Assembly: GCF_016863195.1 (NCBI RefSeq)
Contig: NZ_BOOK01000012.1
Coordinates: forward strand, 1-64,000
Length of the DNA: 64,000 nucleotides
Source of the DNA: Paraplanobispora takensis
GTDB taxonomy: Bacteria > Actinomycetota > Actinomycetes > Streptosporangiales > Streptosporangiaceae
Direction of reading: 5' to 3'
Shown: one piece after another, positions 56,061-64,000 of the stretch
How the letters are laid out: every line of letters starts with the position of its first letter
How positions within the stretch are numbered: the first letter of the stretch is position 1
Notes under the pieces: model-generated
The model's database searches: none
The model's input: the letters and a program-made list of their open reading frames with translations, nothing else
Told to the model about the DNA's origin: nothing
Made by a program: the position numbers and the translations under genes

Positions 56061-56435
56061 ATGGACATCATGGATGTGATCGACCAGGCGAAGGACAACG
56101 CCACCGTGAACCGCGTCTTCGGCGAGCCGATCACCCGTGAAGGGGTGACGGTCGTCCCGGTCGCCAAGATCGCCGGCGGCGGGGGAGGCGGCAGGGGCAA
56201 GCAGGAGGGCGGCGAGCGCCCGGGTGAGGGCTCCGGCGGTGGGTACGGGCTCAGCGCGACCCCGGCCGGGGTGTTCGTCATCAAGGACGGCGAGGTCCGC
56301 TGGCAGCCCGCGGTCGACGTCAACCGGATCGTCCTGGGCGGCCAGATCCTGGGAGTCGTCCTGCTGCTCACCGTCCGCGCGATCGTGCGGATGACCACCC
56401 GGCGGCGGCGGGGCCGGCGGATCCGCAAGAGCTGA
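56061..56435 (+). CDS. GerW/YtfJ-family sporulation protein
   Basis: A 124-residue protein with the family pattern NRVFGEPITREGVTVVPVAK, a Gly-rich stretch (GGGGGGRGKQEGGERPGEGS), then GYGLSATPAGVFVIKDGEVR and a C-terminal hydrophobic helix, LGGQILGVVLLLTVRAIV, with a basic end. YtfJ (GerW) is a spore germination protein in Bacillus; actinobacterial members are spread through sporulating genera. ATG 56061 has ggggatcgcg upstream. It is convergent with the amidohydrolase, 113 bp away. Confidence 0.85.
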   Translation: MDIMDVIDQAKDNATVNRVFGEPITREGVTVVPVAKIAGGGGGGRGKQEGGERPGEGSGGGYGLSATPAGVFVIKDGEVRWQPAVDVNRIVLGGQILGVVLLLTVRAIVRMTTRRRRGRRIRKS

Positions 56436-56548
56436 CGATCCGGCGGATCGCCGATCGTCCGCCCCGGTGAGCACGTGGCGCCGGACCTCCGGCGGGCACG
56501 ATGGAGTCCGGTCCGGCCGGGGCCCGCGGGCCCCGGCCGGAGGACGGA

Positions 56549-58177
56549 TCATCGGGCCCGGTAGACCTGCTGTCCGCCGACGAAGGTCATGGCCACCTTC
56601 GCCCGCCAGATGTCGGCCTGCGGCTCGGTGAACGGGTCGCGGTCCAGGACGACGAGGTCGGCGCGGTTGCCGGCCGCGATGACGCCCGCCTCGTCGTCGT
56701 GGTTGATCCAGGCCGACCCGGCCGTGTACGCCGTCAGCGCCGTGGCCAGCTCCAGGCTCTGCCCCGGCAGGAACGGCGTCTGCGCCGTCGGATAGTCCGC
56801 GTGCACCGAGGTGCCCGGCTCGGTGCGGTTGACCGCGACGTGCATGCCCTGGATCGGGTCGGCGTTCGAGACCGGCCAGTCGCTGCCGGCGCAGAACCGG
56901 GTGCCCGCCCGCAGCAGGTCCGCGAACGGGTACTGCCACGCCGAGCGCTCCTCGCCCAGGAACGGGATGGTCAGCTCGTCCATCTGGGCGTGGTGGGTGG
57001 CCCACAGCGGCTGCAGGTTGGCGGTCACCCCGAGCCGGGCGAAGCGCGGCACGTCGGACGGCTCGATGATCTGCAGGTGCGCGATGTGGTGGCGGCGCTC
57101 CCCGCGGGTGGCCGGGTCGGTGCCCTCGAAGCTGTCGAGCGCCTCGCGCACCGCCCGCTCGCCGATGGCGTGGAAGTGCACCTGGAAACCGTGCCGGTCC
57201 AGCTCGGCGACGTAGCCCTTCAGCAGCCCGGGATCGACGTAGGACAGCCCGGTCCCGCCGCAGCGGCAGTAGGGCTCGATCACCGCGGCGGTGAAGTTCT
57301 CGGCGATGCCGTCCTGCATGATCTTCACCGAGGTGGCCCGGAACGTCTCCAGCCCCTCGGCGGACTTGCGGCGTTCGATCAGGTCGGGGATCTGCTCGGC
57401 GCCGCGCGTGCGGTCCCACCACAGCGCGCCCACGACCCGGGCCCTGAGCCTGCCCGCGGCCGCCGCCGCCACATAGGTGGGCAGCTGGTCGTCCGAGCCC
57501 GCGTAGGAGCCGACGATGGCGTCCTGCCAGCCGGTGATGCCCAGGGAGAACAGGTGCTGCTGGGCGTCCATCAGCGCGTCCATCAGGTCCTGCTCGGTCG
57601 GGCGCGGGGTGAGCAGGCCCACCAGGTCCATCGCGCCCTCGTGCAGCACGCCGCTCGGGGTGCCGTCGGCGTCGCGCTCGATGCGGCCGTCGGCCGGGTC
57701 CGGGGTGTCGCGGGTGATCCCGGCGATCTCCAGGGCCCGGGTGTTGACCCAGGCGGCGTGGTGGTCGCGCTGGATCAGATAGACCGGCCGGTCGACGGAG
57801 TCGAGCTGCGAGCGGTGCGGCAGGCCGCCGGGGAAGGCCGACATGTCCCAGCCGCCGCCGTCGATCCACTCGTGGCCGGGGTGGGCGGCGGCGTACTCGT
57901 GGACCTTCGCGACGTACTCGTCCAGGCCGTAGACGTGCGACAGGTCGCACTTGGCCCGCTCCAGCCCGGCCTGGACCGGGTGCATGTGGGCGTCGGTGAC
58001 CCCGGGGATCAGCAGGCCGCCGTCGAGGTCCACGGTCTCGCATCCGGGGCCCGCCAGCCGTACGACGTCGGCCTCGGTCCCCGCCGCGGCGATCCGGCCG
58101 TCACGGACCAGGACGGCCTCGGCGAACGAGCCCGCGGCCAGGAAGGCCCGGCCGCCGCGGAACAGCAGGTCTGTCAC
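56549..58177 (-). CDS. amidohydrolase family 3 protein
   Basis: A 542-residue metal-dependent hydrolase (PF07969 type). It has TDAHMHPVQAGLERAKCDLS near residue 60, DGGGWDMSAFPGGLPHRSQL, VKIMQDGIAENFTAAVIEPY, the metal His in HFHAIGERAVREAL, and the late SDWPVSNADPIQGMHVAV. The family includes exoenzyme-regulatory AepA and N-substituted-formamide deformylases. The start is GTG 58177, with gtgaggg upstream; an ATG at 58234 has no similarity ahead of the domain. It lies 76 bp after the FAD oxidase on the same strand, suggesting a joint catabolic pathway for an amine or amide. Confidence 0.85.
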   Translation of the reverse strand: MTDLLFRGGRAFLAAGSFAEAVLVRDGRIAAAGTEADVVRLAGPGCETVDLDGGLLIPGVTDAHMHPVQAGLERAKCDLSHVYGLDEYVAKVHEYAAAHPGHEWIDGGGWDMSAFPGGLPHRSQLDSVDRPVYLIQRDHHAAWVNTRALEIAGITRDTPDPADGRIERDADGTPSGVLHEGAMDLVGLLTPRPTEQDLMDALMDAQQHLFSLGITGWQDAIVGSYAGSDDQLPTYVAAAAAGRLRARVVGALWWDRTRGAEQIPDLIERRKSAEGLETFRATSVKIMQDGIAENFTAAVIEPYCRCGGTGLSYVDPGLLKGYVAELDRHGFQVHFHAIGERAVREALDSFEGTDPATRGERRHHIAHLQIIEPSDVPRFARLGVTANLQPLWATHHAQMDELTIPFLGEERSAWQYPFADLLRAGTRFCAGSDWPVSNADPIQGMHVAVNRTEPGTSVHADYPTAQTPFLPGQSLELATALTAYTAGSAWINHDDEAGVIAAGNRADLVVLDRDPFTEPQADIWRAKVAMTFVGGQQVYRAR

Positions 58178-58253
58178 GCCCTCACCGCCGTGGCGGCGAG
58201 GGTGGGCAGGTGGGTCACTGTCTCTCCTTCTCATCCGGACGATCCGGTGAAGT

Positions 58254-59654
58254 TCAGCGGCCGGTGATGGAGTCGGCCACGCGGGCCAGTACGGAGGTGC
58301 GGCCGAGGCCGGCCTTCTCCCGGGCGTCGGCCCGGCGGTACAGGTCGTACATGGTGTGCACGCCGATCCACCGCAGCGGCTCGACCTCCCAGCTTCGCAC
58401 CTTGCGGTCCACCCACGGCAGGCGGGTCAGCTCGGTGTCCTCGCCCAGGATCAGGTCGCGCAGGGTACGGCCGGCCAGGTTGGCGGTGGCCACGCCGTGG
58501 CCGGTGTAGCCGCCGGCCCAGCCGATCCCGGTGGAGCGGTCGAGGTGGACGGTGGAGCACCAGTCCCGGGGCACGCCCAGCACCCCGGACCAGGCGTGGG
58601 CGACGGCGGACTCCCGCACCGCCGGGAACATCCCGGTCAGCAGCTCCCACAGCGCCTCGACGGTCCACTCGTGGGTGTGCCCCCGGTCGTCGACGCGGGA
58701 GCCGTACAGATAGGGCTTGCCCCGCCCGCCGAAGGCGATGCGGCCGTCGGCGGTCCGCTGGGCGTACATGTAGTAGTGCGCCATGTCGCCCAGCAGCTCG
58801 CAGCCCTGCCAGCCGATGGAGTCCCACAGCGCGCCCAGCGGCTCGGTGACGATCATCGAGCTGTTCATCGGCAGCCAGGCCCGGTGGTACTGCTTCAGTC
58901 CCGCGGTGAAGCCCTCGGTGGCGCGGATGACGTGCCGCGCGCGGACCGTGCCGTACGGCGTGCGCGCCGCGCGCGGGACGATCTCGGTGACCGGGGTCCG
59001 CTCGTAGATCTCCACGCCGAGGGCCCGCACCGTGCCGGCCAGCCCCCGCACCAGACCGGCCGGCTGGATCCGGGCGCAGTGCGGGCTCCAGACGGCGTTC
59101 ACCGCGCCCGCCACCCGCAGGCGCTCCTCCCGCTCGGCGGGCTCCAGCAGGCGCAGGTCGTCCTCGGTCCAGCCCCAGCGGCGCGAGTGGGCGATCAGCT
59201 CGTGCAGCCTGCGGTCCTGGGCGGCGTTGGTGGAGACGGTGGTGACCCCGCCCTTGACGATGTCGGCGTCGATGCCCTCATCGGCCGCGACGGCGATGAC
59301 CTCGTCGATCGTCTCGAACATCACCCGCTGGAAGCGCCTGGCGGCCTCCTCGCCGTGCGTCCCGGCATAGCGCTCGGGGGTCCCGGCCAGCTCGCCGACC
59401 AGCCACCCGCCGTTGCGCCCGGAGGCGCCGTACCCGGCGAACTCCTTCTCCAGCACCACCACGCGCAGGGACGGATCGGCCTTCTTCAGGTAGTACGCGG
59501 TCCACAACCCGGTGTACCCGGCACCGACGATCACGACGTCGGCGTCCAGGTCGCCGTCGAGCGGGGCGCCCGGAGCCGGCAGGCCGGACGATCGGAACCA
59601 GAAGGAGACGTCTCCGTTGACGAAGTCCTCAGACAAGGGAACACGCGTACTCAT
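58254..59654 (-). CDS. FAD-dependent amine/amino-acid oxidase (DAO / PuuB-like)
   Basis: A 466-residue flavoprotein. The ADP-binding fold VVIVGAGYTGLWTAYYLKK is near residue 40, followed by VVVLEKEFAGYGASGRNGGW, a hallmark of gamma-glutamylputrescine oxidase-like and related amine oxidases of the DAO family. The C-terminus has GIGWAGGYTGHGVATANLAG. It probably oxidises an amine or N-alkyl amino acid with release of H2O2. ATG 59654; an inverted repeat sits 15 bp upstream. It is first in a likely two-gene unit with the amidohydrolase, and divergent from the ACT-GNAT gene. Confidence 0.87.
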   Translation of the reverse strand: MSTRVPLSEDFVNGDVSFWFRSSGLPAPGAPLDGDLDADVVIVGAGYTGLWTAYYLKKADPSLRVVVLEKEFAGYGASGRNGGWLVGELAGTPERYAGTHGEEAARRFQRVMFETIDEVIAVAADEGIDADIVKGGVTTVSTNAAQDRRLHELIAHSRRWGWTEDDLRLLEPAEREERLRVAGAVNAVWSPHCARIQPAGLVRGLAGTVRALGVEIYERTPVTEIVPRAARTPYGTVRARHVIRATEGFTAGLKQYHRAWLPMNSSMIVTEPLGALWDSIGWQGCELLGDMAHYYMYAQRTADGRIAFGGRGKPYLYGSRVDDRGHTHEWTVEALWELLTGMFPAVRESAVAHAWSGVLGVPRDWCSTVHLDRSTGIGWAGGYTGHGVATANLAGRTLRDLILGEDTELTRLPWVDRKVRSWEVEPLRWIGVHTMYDLYRRADAREKAGLGRTSVLARVADSITGR

Positions 59655-59668
59655 GGCCCCATATCCTG

Positions 59669-59692
59669 CTATATCCGTCAATCTGGACATAG
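59669..59692. promoter_or_regulatory. inverted repeat upstream of the FAD oxidase
   Basis: ctatatcc, 8 bp, ggacatag: arms match at 7 of 8 positions. It lies 15 bp before the oxidase ATG. A 10-bp palindrome, gttgtacaac (59708-59717), is just beyond. The area is AT-richer than its surroundings. Operator or promoter for the divergent pair. Confidence 0.5.
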
Positions 59693-59821
59693 CTTGCGAC
59701 GAAAACCGTTGTACAACCGCATCATGAGTGATCTTCCCCGGCGTAACGGCGGTCTCACTTCCGCGTAGCGGTGCCGTAACAGGCCTCCAGCAGGATGTTC
59801 TCCGACGGAGGGAGCGTTCTG

Positions 59822-60856
59822 ATGGGGTTTCTGCGGATTCGTACGACGGTTGACGAGCGACCGGGACGGCTGGCGTCGCTGGCCGCCGCGCTCGCGGAGA
59901 AGGGCGGCAACATCCTCGGCCTGAGCGTCCAGCCGGACGTCGACGGCACGGTGGACGAGTTCGTCGCGGAGATCCCGGCCGCGCCCGAGGTCGTGCGCGA
60001 GGCCCTGGAGGCGGCCGGCGGGCGCCGGGTCCAGGTGGTGGCGGCCACCGCCCACGAGCTGACCGACGAGCCCACCCGCGTGCTCCTGCTCGCCTCCCGC
60101 CTGCGCTCGGCGCCCTGGCGGCTGCCTCAGCTCCTGGCCGAGCTGCTGCGCGCCGACGACGCCCGGTGGGTCTATGGTGCGGAGATGAGCGACCTGCCCG
60201 ACCCGACCCTGCTGACCGTGCCGGTCGCCCCGCGACGGGCGATCCGGCTGCGCCGCGCCGAGCTGCCCTTCACCCTGACCGAGGCCGCCCGGGCCGCCTC
60301 CTTCGTACGGCTGGCGCAGCCCCCGGCCGAGGCCGCCGCCTCGGCCGAGCGGGCCGTCAAGCTGGCCGACGGCACCGAGACGCAGGTCAGGCCGCTCACC
60401 ATGATGTACCGCGAGGCCGTGCGCGACCTGCACGAGCGCTGCTCGCCCGAGAGCCGCCGCTTCCGCTACTTCACCGCGATGCCCGCGCTGCCGCCCCGCA
60501 TCTTCGAGCGACTGTGCGACCGCACCCGCGGCCACTCCCTGGTCGCCGGGTTCGACGGGCAGGTGGTCGCCCTGGCCAACCTGATGTTCACCCCCGACCC
60601 CGGGATCGCCGAGATGGCCTTCCTGATCGAGGACCGCTGGCAGGGCAGGGGCCTGGGCGCGGCGCTGGCCAGGATGCTCGTCGCCCAGGCCAGGGACCTG
60701 GGCTTCGCGGAGGTGAAGGCGACCCTGCTGTCGGACAACGCGCGCATGCGCAGGCTTCTGCTCTCGCTCGGCGCGACCCTGAGCTACACCGAGGACCCCG
60801 GCGTGGTCGAGGCCAGGCTGGCGATAGGCGTGATGGCGACGGCATCCCCGAGCTGA
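59822..60856 (+). CDS. ACT-GNAT protein acetyltransferase
   Basis: A 344-residue fusion: an ACT domain at residues 1-75 (LRIRTTVDERPGRLASLAAA, GGNILGLSVQPDVDG) and a C-terminal GNAT domain (FLIEDRWQGRGLGAALARML, with the acetyl-CoA binding R/Q-x-x-G-x-G/A). ACT domains bind amino acids; characterised actinobacterial ACT-GNAT enzymes acetylate lysines such as those of acetyl-CoA synthetase under amino-acid control. The same is likely here. ATG 59822 has ggaggga nine bases upstream; ATG 59795 would add nine residues. It ends in a terminator shared with the convergent ClpN gene. Confidence 0.86.
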   Translation: MGFLRIRTTVDERPGRLASLAAALAEKGGNILGLSVQPDVDGTVDEFVAEIPAAPEVVREALEAAGGRRVQVVAATAHELTDEPTRVLLLASRLRSAPWRLPQLLAELLRADDARWVYGAEMSDLPDPTLLTVPVAPRRAIRLRRAELPFTLTEAARAASFVRLAQPPAEAAASAERAVKLADGTETQVRPLTMMYREAVRDLHERCSPESRRFRYFTAMPALPPRIFERLCDRTRGHSLVAGFDGQVVALANLMFTPDPGIAEMAFLIEDRWQGRGLGAALARMLVAQARDLGFAEVKATLLSDNARMRRLLLSLGATLSYTEDPGVVEARLAIGVMATASPS

Positions 60857-60871
60857 CCCGTCACTTCGGCT

Positions 60872-60908
60872 TTCCGGTCCGGAGGAGCTCAGGGCCTCCG
60901 GACCGGAA
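60872..60908. terminator. bidirectional terminator
   Basis: A 14-bp perfect stem (ttccggtccggagg / cctccggaccggaa) with a 9-nt loop, between the convergent ACT-GNAT and Clp-N genes. No T-tract. Confidence 0.88.
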
Positions 60909-60910
60909 GG

Positions 60911-61552
60911 TCATCCGTTCTGCTCTCGCCTCTCCTGCGGAGGCTCCTCACCGGGCGCGCCGCTCTGCGGCTCCCCGGGATCGGCCGGGGCCCCCATGGC
61001 GTCCAGGCGCCGTTCGATCCGGTCCAGGCTCTCCTGGATGCGGTCCAGCTTCGCGCTGAACGACAGTCCGGTGGAGAAGAACGCCTCCTCGGAGGTGGAG
61101 ACGCGCTCGCGCCGGCCGCCCCGCTCGATCAACGCGATCACGGCGCTCCGCACGGCCTCCAGCCGCACCCCCTGCTTGGTGAGCACCTGCGCCGCCACGC
61201 CCTCGCCCTCGCGGATCAGGCCCAGCAGGATGTGCTCGGTCCCGATGTAGCTGTGGTGCATGTTGAGGGCCTCCCGCAGGGACAGCTCCAGCACCTTCTT
61301 GGCGCGCGGGGTGAAGGGGATGTGCCCGGACACGGCGCCCGACCCCTGACCGATGATCTCCTCGATGTCGCTGCGGACCTGCTCACGGCTGACGTCGAAG
61401 CTCTGCAGCGCGCGGGCGGCGGCGCCGTCCTCCTCTCCGACCAGGCCGAGCAGCAGATGCTCGGTGCCGATGTAGTTGTGGCTGAGCCGGCGGGCCTCCT
61501 CCTGGGCCAGGACCACGACGCGGCGGGCACGGTCGGTGAAACGCTCGAACAC
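60911..61552 (-). CDS. Clp N-terminal-domain protein without ATPase
   Basis: A 213-residue protein with both Clp_N repeats: FERFTDRARRVVVLAQEEAR ... YIGTEHLLLGLVGE (residues 2-40) and FTPRAKKVLELSLREALN ... YIGTEHILLGLIREGEGVA (about 80-115). The region after the N-domain is a short coiled coil (AKLDRIQESLDRIERRLDA) and a disordered tail; no Walker motifs. ClpC N-domains bind adaptors and arginine-phosphorylated substrates. A free copy could compete for or present substrates to ClpC. ATG 61552. It is complete, not a truncated clpC, since the C-terminus has its own structured end and stop. Confidence 0.87.
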   Translation of the reverse strand: MFERFTDRARRVVVLAQEEARRLSHNYIGTEHLLLGLVGEEDGAAARALQSFDVSREQVRSDIEEIIGQGSGAVSGHIPFTPRAKKVLELSLREALNMHHSYIGTEHILLGLIREGEGVAAQVLTKQGVRLEAVRSAVIALIERGGRRERVSTSEEAFFSTGLSFSAKLDRIQESLDRIERRLDAMGAPADPGEPQSGAPGEEPPQERREQNG

Positions 61553-61678
61553 GGGCGGCCTCCGTGGGGGGTATCGAGTTGCCCTTGGAACCCACTATGC
61601 GCCAGTTCACCCGTCCAGGGGGAGGACGTAGCGCCGGAGAATCCCATATGTGCCCGGGGACGTGGCCCTGAGCCCCTG

Positions 61679-61712
61679 ATAGATAATCTTACAGATTTAT
61701 GTGAGATTAACG
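61679..61712. promoter_or_regulatory. AT-rich inverted repeat upstream of adenosine deaminase
   Basis: A 34-bp AT-rich island in very GC-rich DNA. aatcttac (61685-61692) and gtgagatt (61701-61708) are arms with one mismatch and an 8-bp spacer. It lies about 50 bp upstream of the ATG. Probable promoter with operator. Confidence 0.5.
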
Positions 61713-61757
61713 CCGAAAGTCTGGCGTCCCTGGCGGGCGATGCCTAGGTTCGGCGCC

Positions 61758-62768
61758 ATGACGATCCACGCGTTCATCGACGCCCTGCCCAAGGTCGAAC
61801 TCCACGTCCACCTCATCGGCTCCGCCTCCGTGCCGACCGTCCTGGAGCTGTCGCGCCGGCATCCCGGCAGCGGGGTGCCGACCACGGAGGAGGAACTGCG
61901 GGCGTTCTACGTCTTCCGCGACTTCGCGGACTTCGCCCGGGTCTACCAGAGGGTCAACGCGCTGGTCCGCGAGCCCGAGGACGTGGCCACCCTGGTGACG
62001 GGCCTGGCCAGGGACCTGGCCGGGCAGAACGGGCGCTACGTCGAGGTGACGGTCACGCCGTACGCCCACCACGTGGTCGGCATGCCGATGCGGGCCGTGA
62101 CCGAGGCGCTGGACATCGCCGCCCGGCGCTCACTGGAGGAGCACGGCGTGCGGGTCGGCTACATCTTCGACATCCCCGGCGAGTACGGCGCCGAGGCCGC
62201 CCGGATCACTCTGGACCACGCCCTCGGGGAACCTCCCCGGGATCTGGTGGCCTTCGGCCTGGCCGGGATCGAGCAGGAACGCGTGCGCCACCGCGACGCC
62301 TTCCGGGACGCCTTCCGCGCGGCCACGGCCGCCGGCCTGCACAGCGTCCCGCACGCGGGGGAGATGACCGGCCCGGAGACCGTCTGGGAGGTCGTCGACC
62401 ACCTCGGCGCCGAGCGCGTCGGGCACGGCATCTCCTGCCTGGACGACCCCCGCCTGGTGGCGCACCTGCGCGAGAGGCGGATCCCGCTGGACGTCTGCCC
62501 CACCTCCAACGTGCGCACCGGCCAGGTGGCCCGCATCGAGGACCACCCGCTGCCGCGCCTGCTGCGGGAAGGGCTGTTCGTCACGCTCAACAGCGACGAC
62601 CCGCCCATGTTCGCCACCACGCTGACCGACGAGTACCGCGTCGCCGCCGACGTCTTCGGCCTCGACCGCACAGCCCTGGCCGCCCTGGCCCGCAACGCGG
62701 TCACCGCCTCCTACCTCGGCCCCGGGGCCAAGCGGGAACTGCTGGCCGAGATCGACGCGCTGGCCTGA
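61758..62768 (+). CDS. adenosine deaminase-family protein
   Basis: A 336-residue TIM-barrel deaminase. The zinc motif ELHVHLIGS is at H16/H18. SVPHAGEMTGPETVWEVVDH supplies the third His and catalytic Glu, GAERVGHGISCLDD the fourth His, and TLNSDDPPMF the terminal Asp. It converts adenosine to inosine, or a related nucleoside; actinobacterial relatives include 6-amino-6-deoxyfutalosine deaminase of menaquinone synthesis, which I cannot exclude. No ribosome-binding site is obvious at ATG 61758 (ttcggcgcc). It is preceded by the AT-rich element. Confidence 0.85.
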   Translation: MTIHAFIDALPKVELHVHLIGSASVPTVLELSRRHPGSGVPTTEEELRAFYVFRDFADFARVYQRVNALVREPEDVATLVTGLARDLAGQNGRYVEVTVTPYAHHVVGMPMRAVTEALDIAARRSLEEHGVRVGYIFDIPGEYGAEAARITLDHALGEPPRDLVAFGLAGIEQERVRHRDAFRDAFRAATAAGLHSVPHAGEMTGPETVWEVVDHLGAERVGHGISCLDDPRLVAHLRERRIPLDVCPTSNVRTGQVARIEDHPLPRLLREGLFVTLNSDDPPMFATTLTDEYRVAADVFGLDRTALAALARNAVTASYLGPGAKRELLAEIDALA

Positions 62769-62813
62769 GGAGCGCCCGGTCGCGGGCCGTACGGGCGCGG
62801 AGCCGGTGCGGGC

Positions 62814-63881
62814 TCAGAACAGCTCGATCGCGGGCAGGGCCGTCTGGGCCACGGCGGTGCCCGTGGCGGCGGCGTGGCTGGCGCGCTGGCGGGCCATCAC
62901 GTGGCGGTCGCGCAGCTCGTCGACGTGCTGGACGCCCGCCAGCAGGTCCTCGGCCGCGGTCTCGCCGCGGGTGTAGCCCACGACGTCCTGCACCTGCCGC
63001 TGGACCTCCTCCACGGCGGTGCCGACGTGCTCGATCATCTGCCGGCTGATGTCCTGGCTCTGGATCTCGCCGACCGCCTCGGTGGTGCTGTGGGTCAGCG
63101 CCGAGGAGGTACGCGAGACCTGGTCGGCCGCGTTGACGGTGTCGGTGAGCACCTCGTCGAACATCTCGCCCAGCCTGCGCTGGGTCTCCACGACGCTGAG
63201 CAGCCGCCGGGTCACCGCCGTCTCCTGGCCCGTCATGACGGACCCGAGGTCGAACTCGGCGGCCATGTCGGCCTCCACCGAGCTGTCGTCGGTGATGGCC
63301 AGGTGCAGCCGGTTGGTCAGCTCCCTGATGCTGGAGCCGATGTCCTGGGCGGCCTTGCTCGACTCCTCGGCCAGCTCGCGCACCTCGTCGGCCACGACGG
63401 AGAAGCCCTTTCCGGCCTCGCCCGCGCGGGTCGCCTCGATCTTCGCGTTCAGCGCCAGGATGTTCGTGGCCCGGCTGACGGCGTCGATCGCCGCGACGTG
63501 GCGGTTCAGGCCGCGCACCTCCTCCACCAGCTCGGCCATGCGGTGGTCGCGCTGGGCGAAGTAGCGGATGAGGCCGAGCACGAGCCGGCTGTTGGACTCG
63601 CTCATCTCCCCGAGCTGGCGCTGGGTCATGTCGACCGCCCTGGCCAGGCTGGCCACGTCGCCGGCCATCGTCCCGGCGAGCGCGTCGACCTCCTCCATGC
63701 GCCCGAGGGTCGTCATCGCCGACTCCTCGGTGTAGTCGACGATGTCCTTCAGGTGCGCCGTCATGACGTCGCAGTACGCGGGCAGCGGGGAGAGCGCGCG
63801 CGCGATCACTTCTCCGTCGGCGCGTGCCGGTTCCACGGCCGCGGGACGGCGCCGGGTCAACTTTCGCCCCCAGCCGAACAT
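62814..63881 (-). CDS. soluble methyl-accepting chemotaxis-like protein
   Basis: A 355-residue protein without membrane segments. The MCP signalling hairpin is [20 protein letters not shown], followed by [20 protein letters not shown] around residues 155-190, with helical heptads on both sides. The N-terminal 90 residues and the later [20 protein letters not shown] are also helical. It probably signals through CheA/CheW from a cytoplasmic input. ATG 63881, with aggggga upstream. It lies 28 bp downstream of a CheY-like gene on the same strand, so the locus extends past the right edge. Confidence 0.87.
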   Translation of the reverse strand: MFGWGRKLTRRRPAAVEPARADGEVIARALSPLPAYCDVMTAHLKDIVDYTEESAMTTLGRMEEVDALAGTMAGDVASLARAVDMTQRQLGEMSESNSRLVLGLIRYFAQRDHRMAELVEEVRGLNRHVAAIDAVSRATNILALNAKIEATRAGEAGKGFSVVADEVRELAEESSKAAQDIGSSIRELTNRLHLAITDDSSVEADMAAEFDLGSVMTGQETAVTRRLLSVVETQRRLGEMFDEVLTDTVNAADQVSRTSSALTHSTTEAVGEIQSQDISRQMIEHVGTAVEEVQRQVQDVVGYTRGETAAEDLLAGVQHVDELRDRHVMARQRASHAAATGTAVAQTALPAIELF

Positions 63882-63909
63882 CGGATTCCCCCTCGTGTCG
63901 CCGGAGCCC

Positions 63910-64000
63910 TCAGGCGCCCGGTACAACCTGCTTGATGACACCGAGCAACTGGTCGGACTGGACCGGCTTGACGAGCCAGCCCGTGGCGCCGGCGGCCTTG
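63910..64000 (-). CDS. CheY-like response regulator, C-terminal end only
   Basis: The visible 30 codons read [20 protein letters not shown] then VIKQVVPGA and stop (63910-63912). [10 protein letters not shown] contains the conserved K-P of receiver domains at the end of beta-5, followed by the final helix. The rest lies beyond the window. Probably co-transcribed with the chemoreceptor that follows it. Confidence 0.85.
   Translation of the reverse strand, partial: KAAGATGWLVKPVQSDQLLGVIKQVVPGA

Noticed and set aside
35000-64000. Biosynthetic gene cluster, phage-defence island or toxin-antitoxin system
   Set aside because: No PKS/NRPS, RiPP, restriction, CBASS, retron or toxin-antitoxin genes are recognisable; the region is a set of unrelated small units.

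Overview
This 64 kb window is chromosomal DNA of a very GC-rich (about 70% or more by eye), spore-forming actinobacterium. Supporting markers are whiA, a GerW/YtfJ-type sporulation protein, the RNA polymerase-binding protein RbpA, a mycothiol-dependent isomerase-family protein, SteA/SteB, and the uvrC-rapZ-yvcK-whiA-gap-pgk-tpiA-secG order. GTG and TTG starts are common and many genes are coupled by 4-base overlaps. The overall style resembles Streptosporangiaceae (Streptosporangium/Nonomuraea type), but this is inference. I see no insertion sequence, prophage, CRISPR array, tRNA or rRNA.

Layout. 1-4.3 kb: end of a repeat-rich ORF, DUF1015, TPR, HAD-IIA phosphatase and SCP2 genes. 4.4-16.1 kb: a long co-directional run, consisting of a PhaF-like phasin/histone-tail protein, a 57-aa peptide, tlyA, nadK, recN, steA, steB, a MraY/WecA-like membrane enzyme, murJ and a GT4 glycosyltransferase. 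It matches the Rv1691-Rv1698 neighbourhood of M. tuberculosis and then continues into envelope genes. 16.3-17.5 kb: a TerC-family gene behind what reads as a yybP-ykoY manganese riboswitch. 17.6-19.1 kb: psd-pssA. 19.2-20.6 kb: MBL hydrolase and a mycothiol-dependent isomerase-family protein, opposite strand. 20.9-27.2 kb: uvrA, two Rieske lipoproteins, uvrC. 27.2-35.0 kb: rapZ, yvcK, whiA, the gap-pgk-tpiA glycolytic run, secG, rbpA.

From 35 kb rightward the DNA is accessory and each unit is small: an N-acyl-D-amino-acid deacylase-like gene plus IclR regulator behind a perfect palindrome; an EF-hand protein; a zinc alcohol dehydrogenase; an ADP-ribosylglycohydrolase; a large unrecognised protein; a crotonase; a small secreted protein that appears frameshifted; a TPR protein; DsrE; a LuxR/NB-ARC regulator; DoxX; a TetR/alpha-beta-hydrolase divergent pair with two operator boxes; a winged-helix protein; a molybdopterin oxidoreductase that has lost its Fe-S cysteines but kept the Mo-ligand cysteine, followed by a small helical protein; GerW; a FAD oxidase plus amidohydrolase pair; an ACT-GNAT acetyltransferase; a ClpC N-domain-only protein; adenosine deaminase; and a soluble chemoreceptor followed by a CheY-like gene cut by the right edge.

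The most distinctive signals are the TerC riboswitch with its ribosome-binding site buried in the expression platform, the Fe-S-less molybdoenzyme with its partner, the PhaF-like protein, the tlyA-to-glycosyltransferase envelope run, and several clean palindromic operators. No function below was tested; family calls rest on reading the translations.
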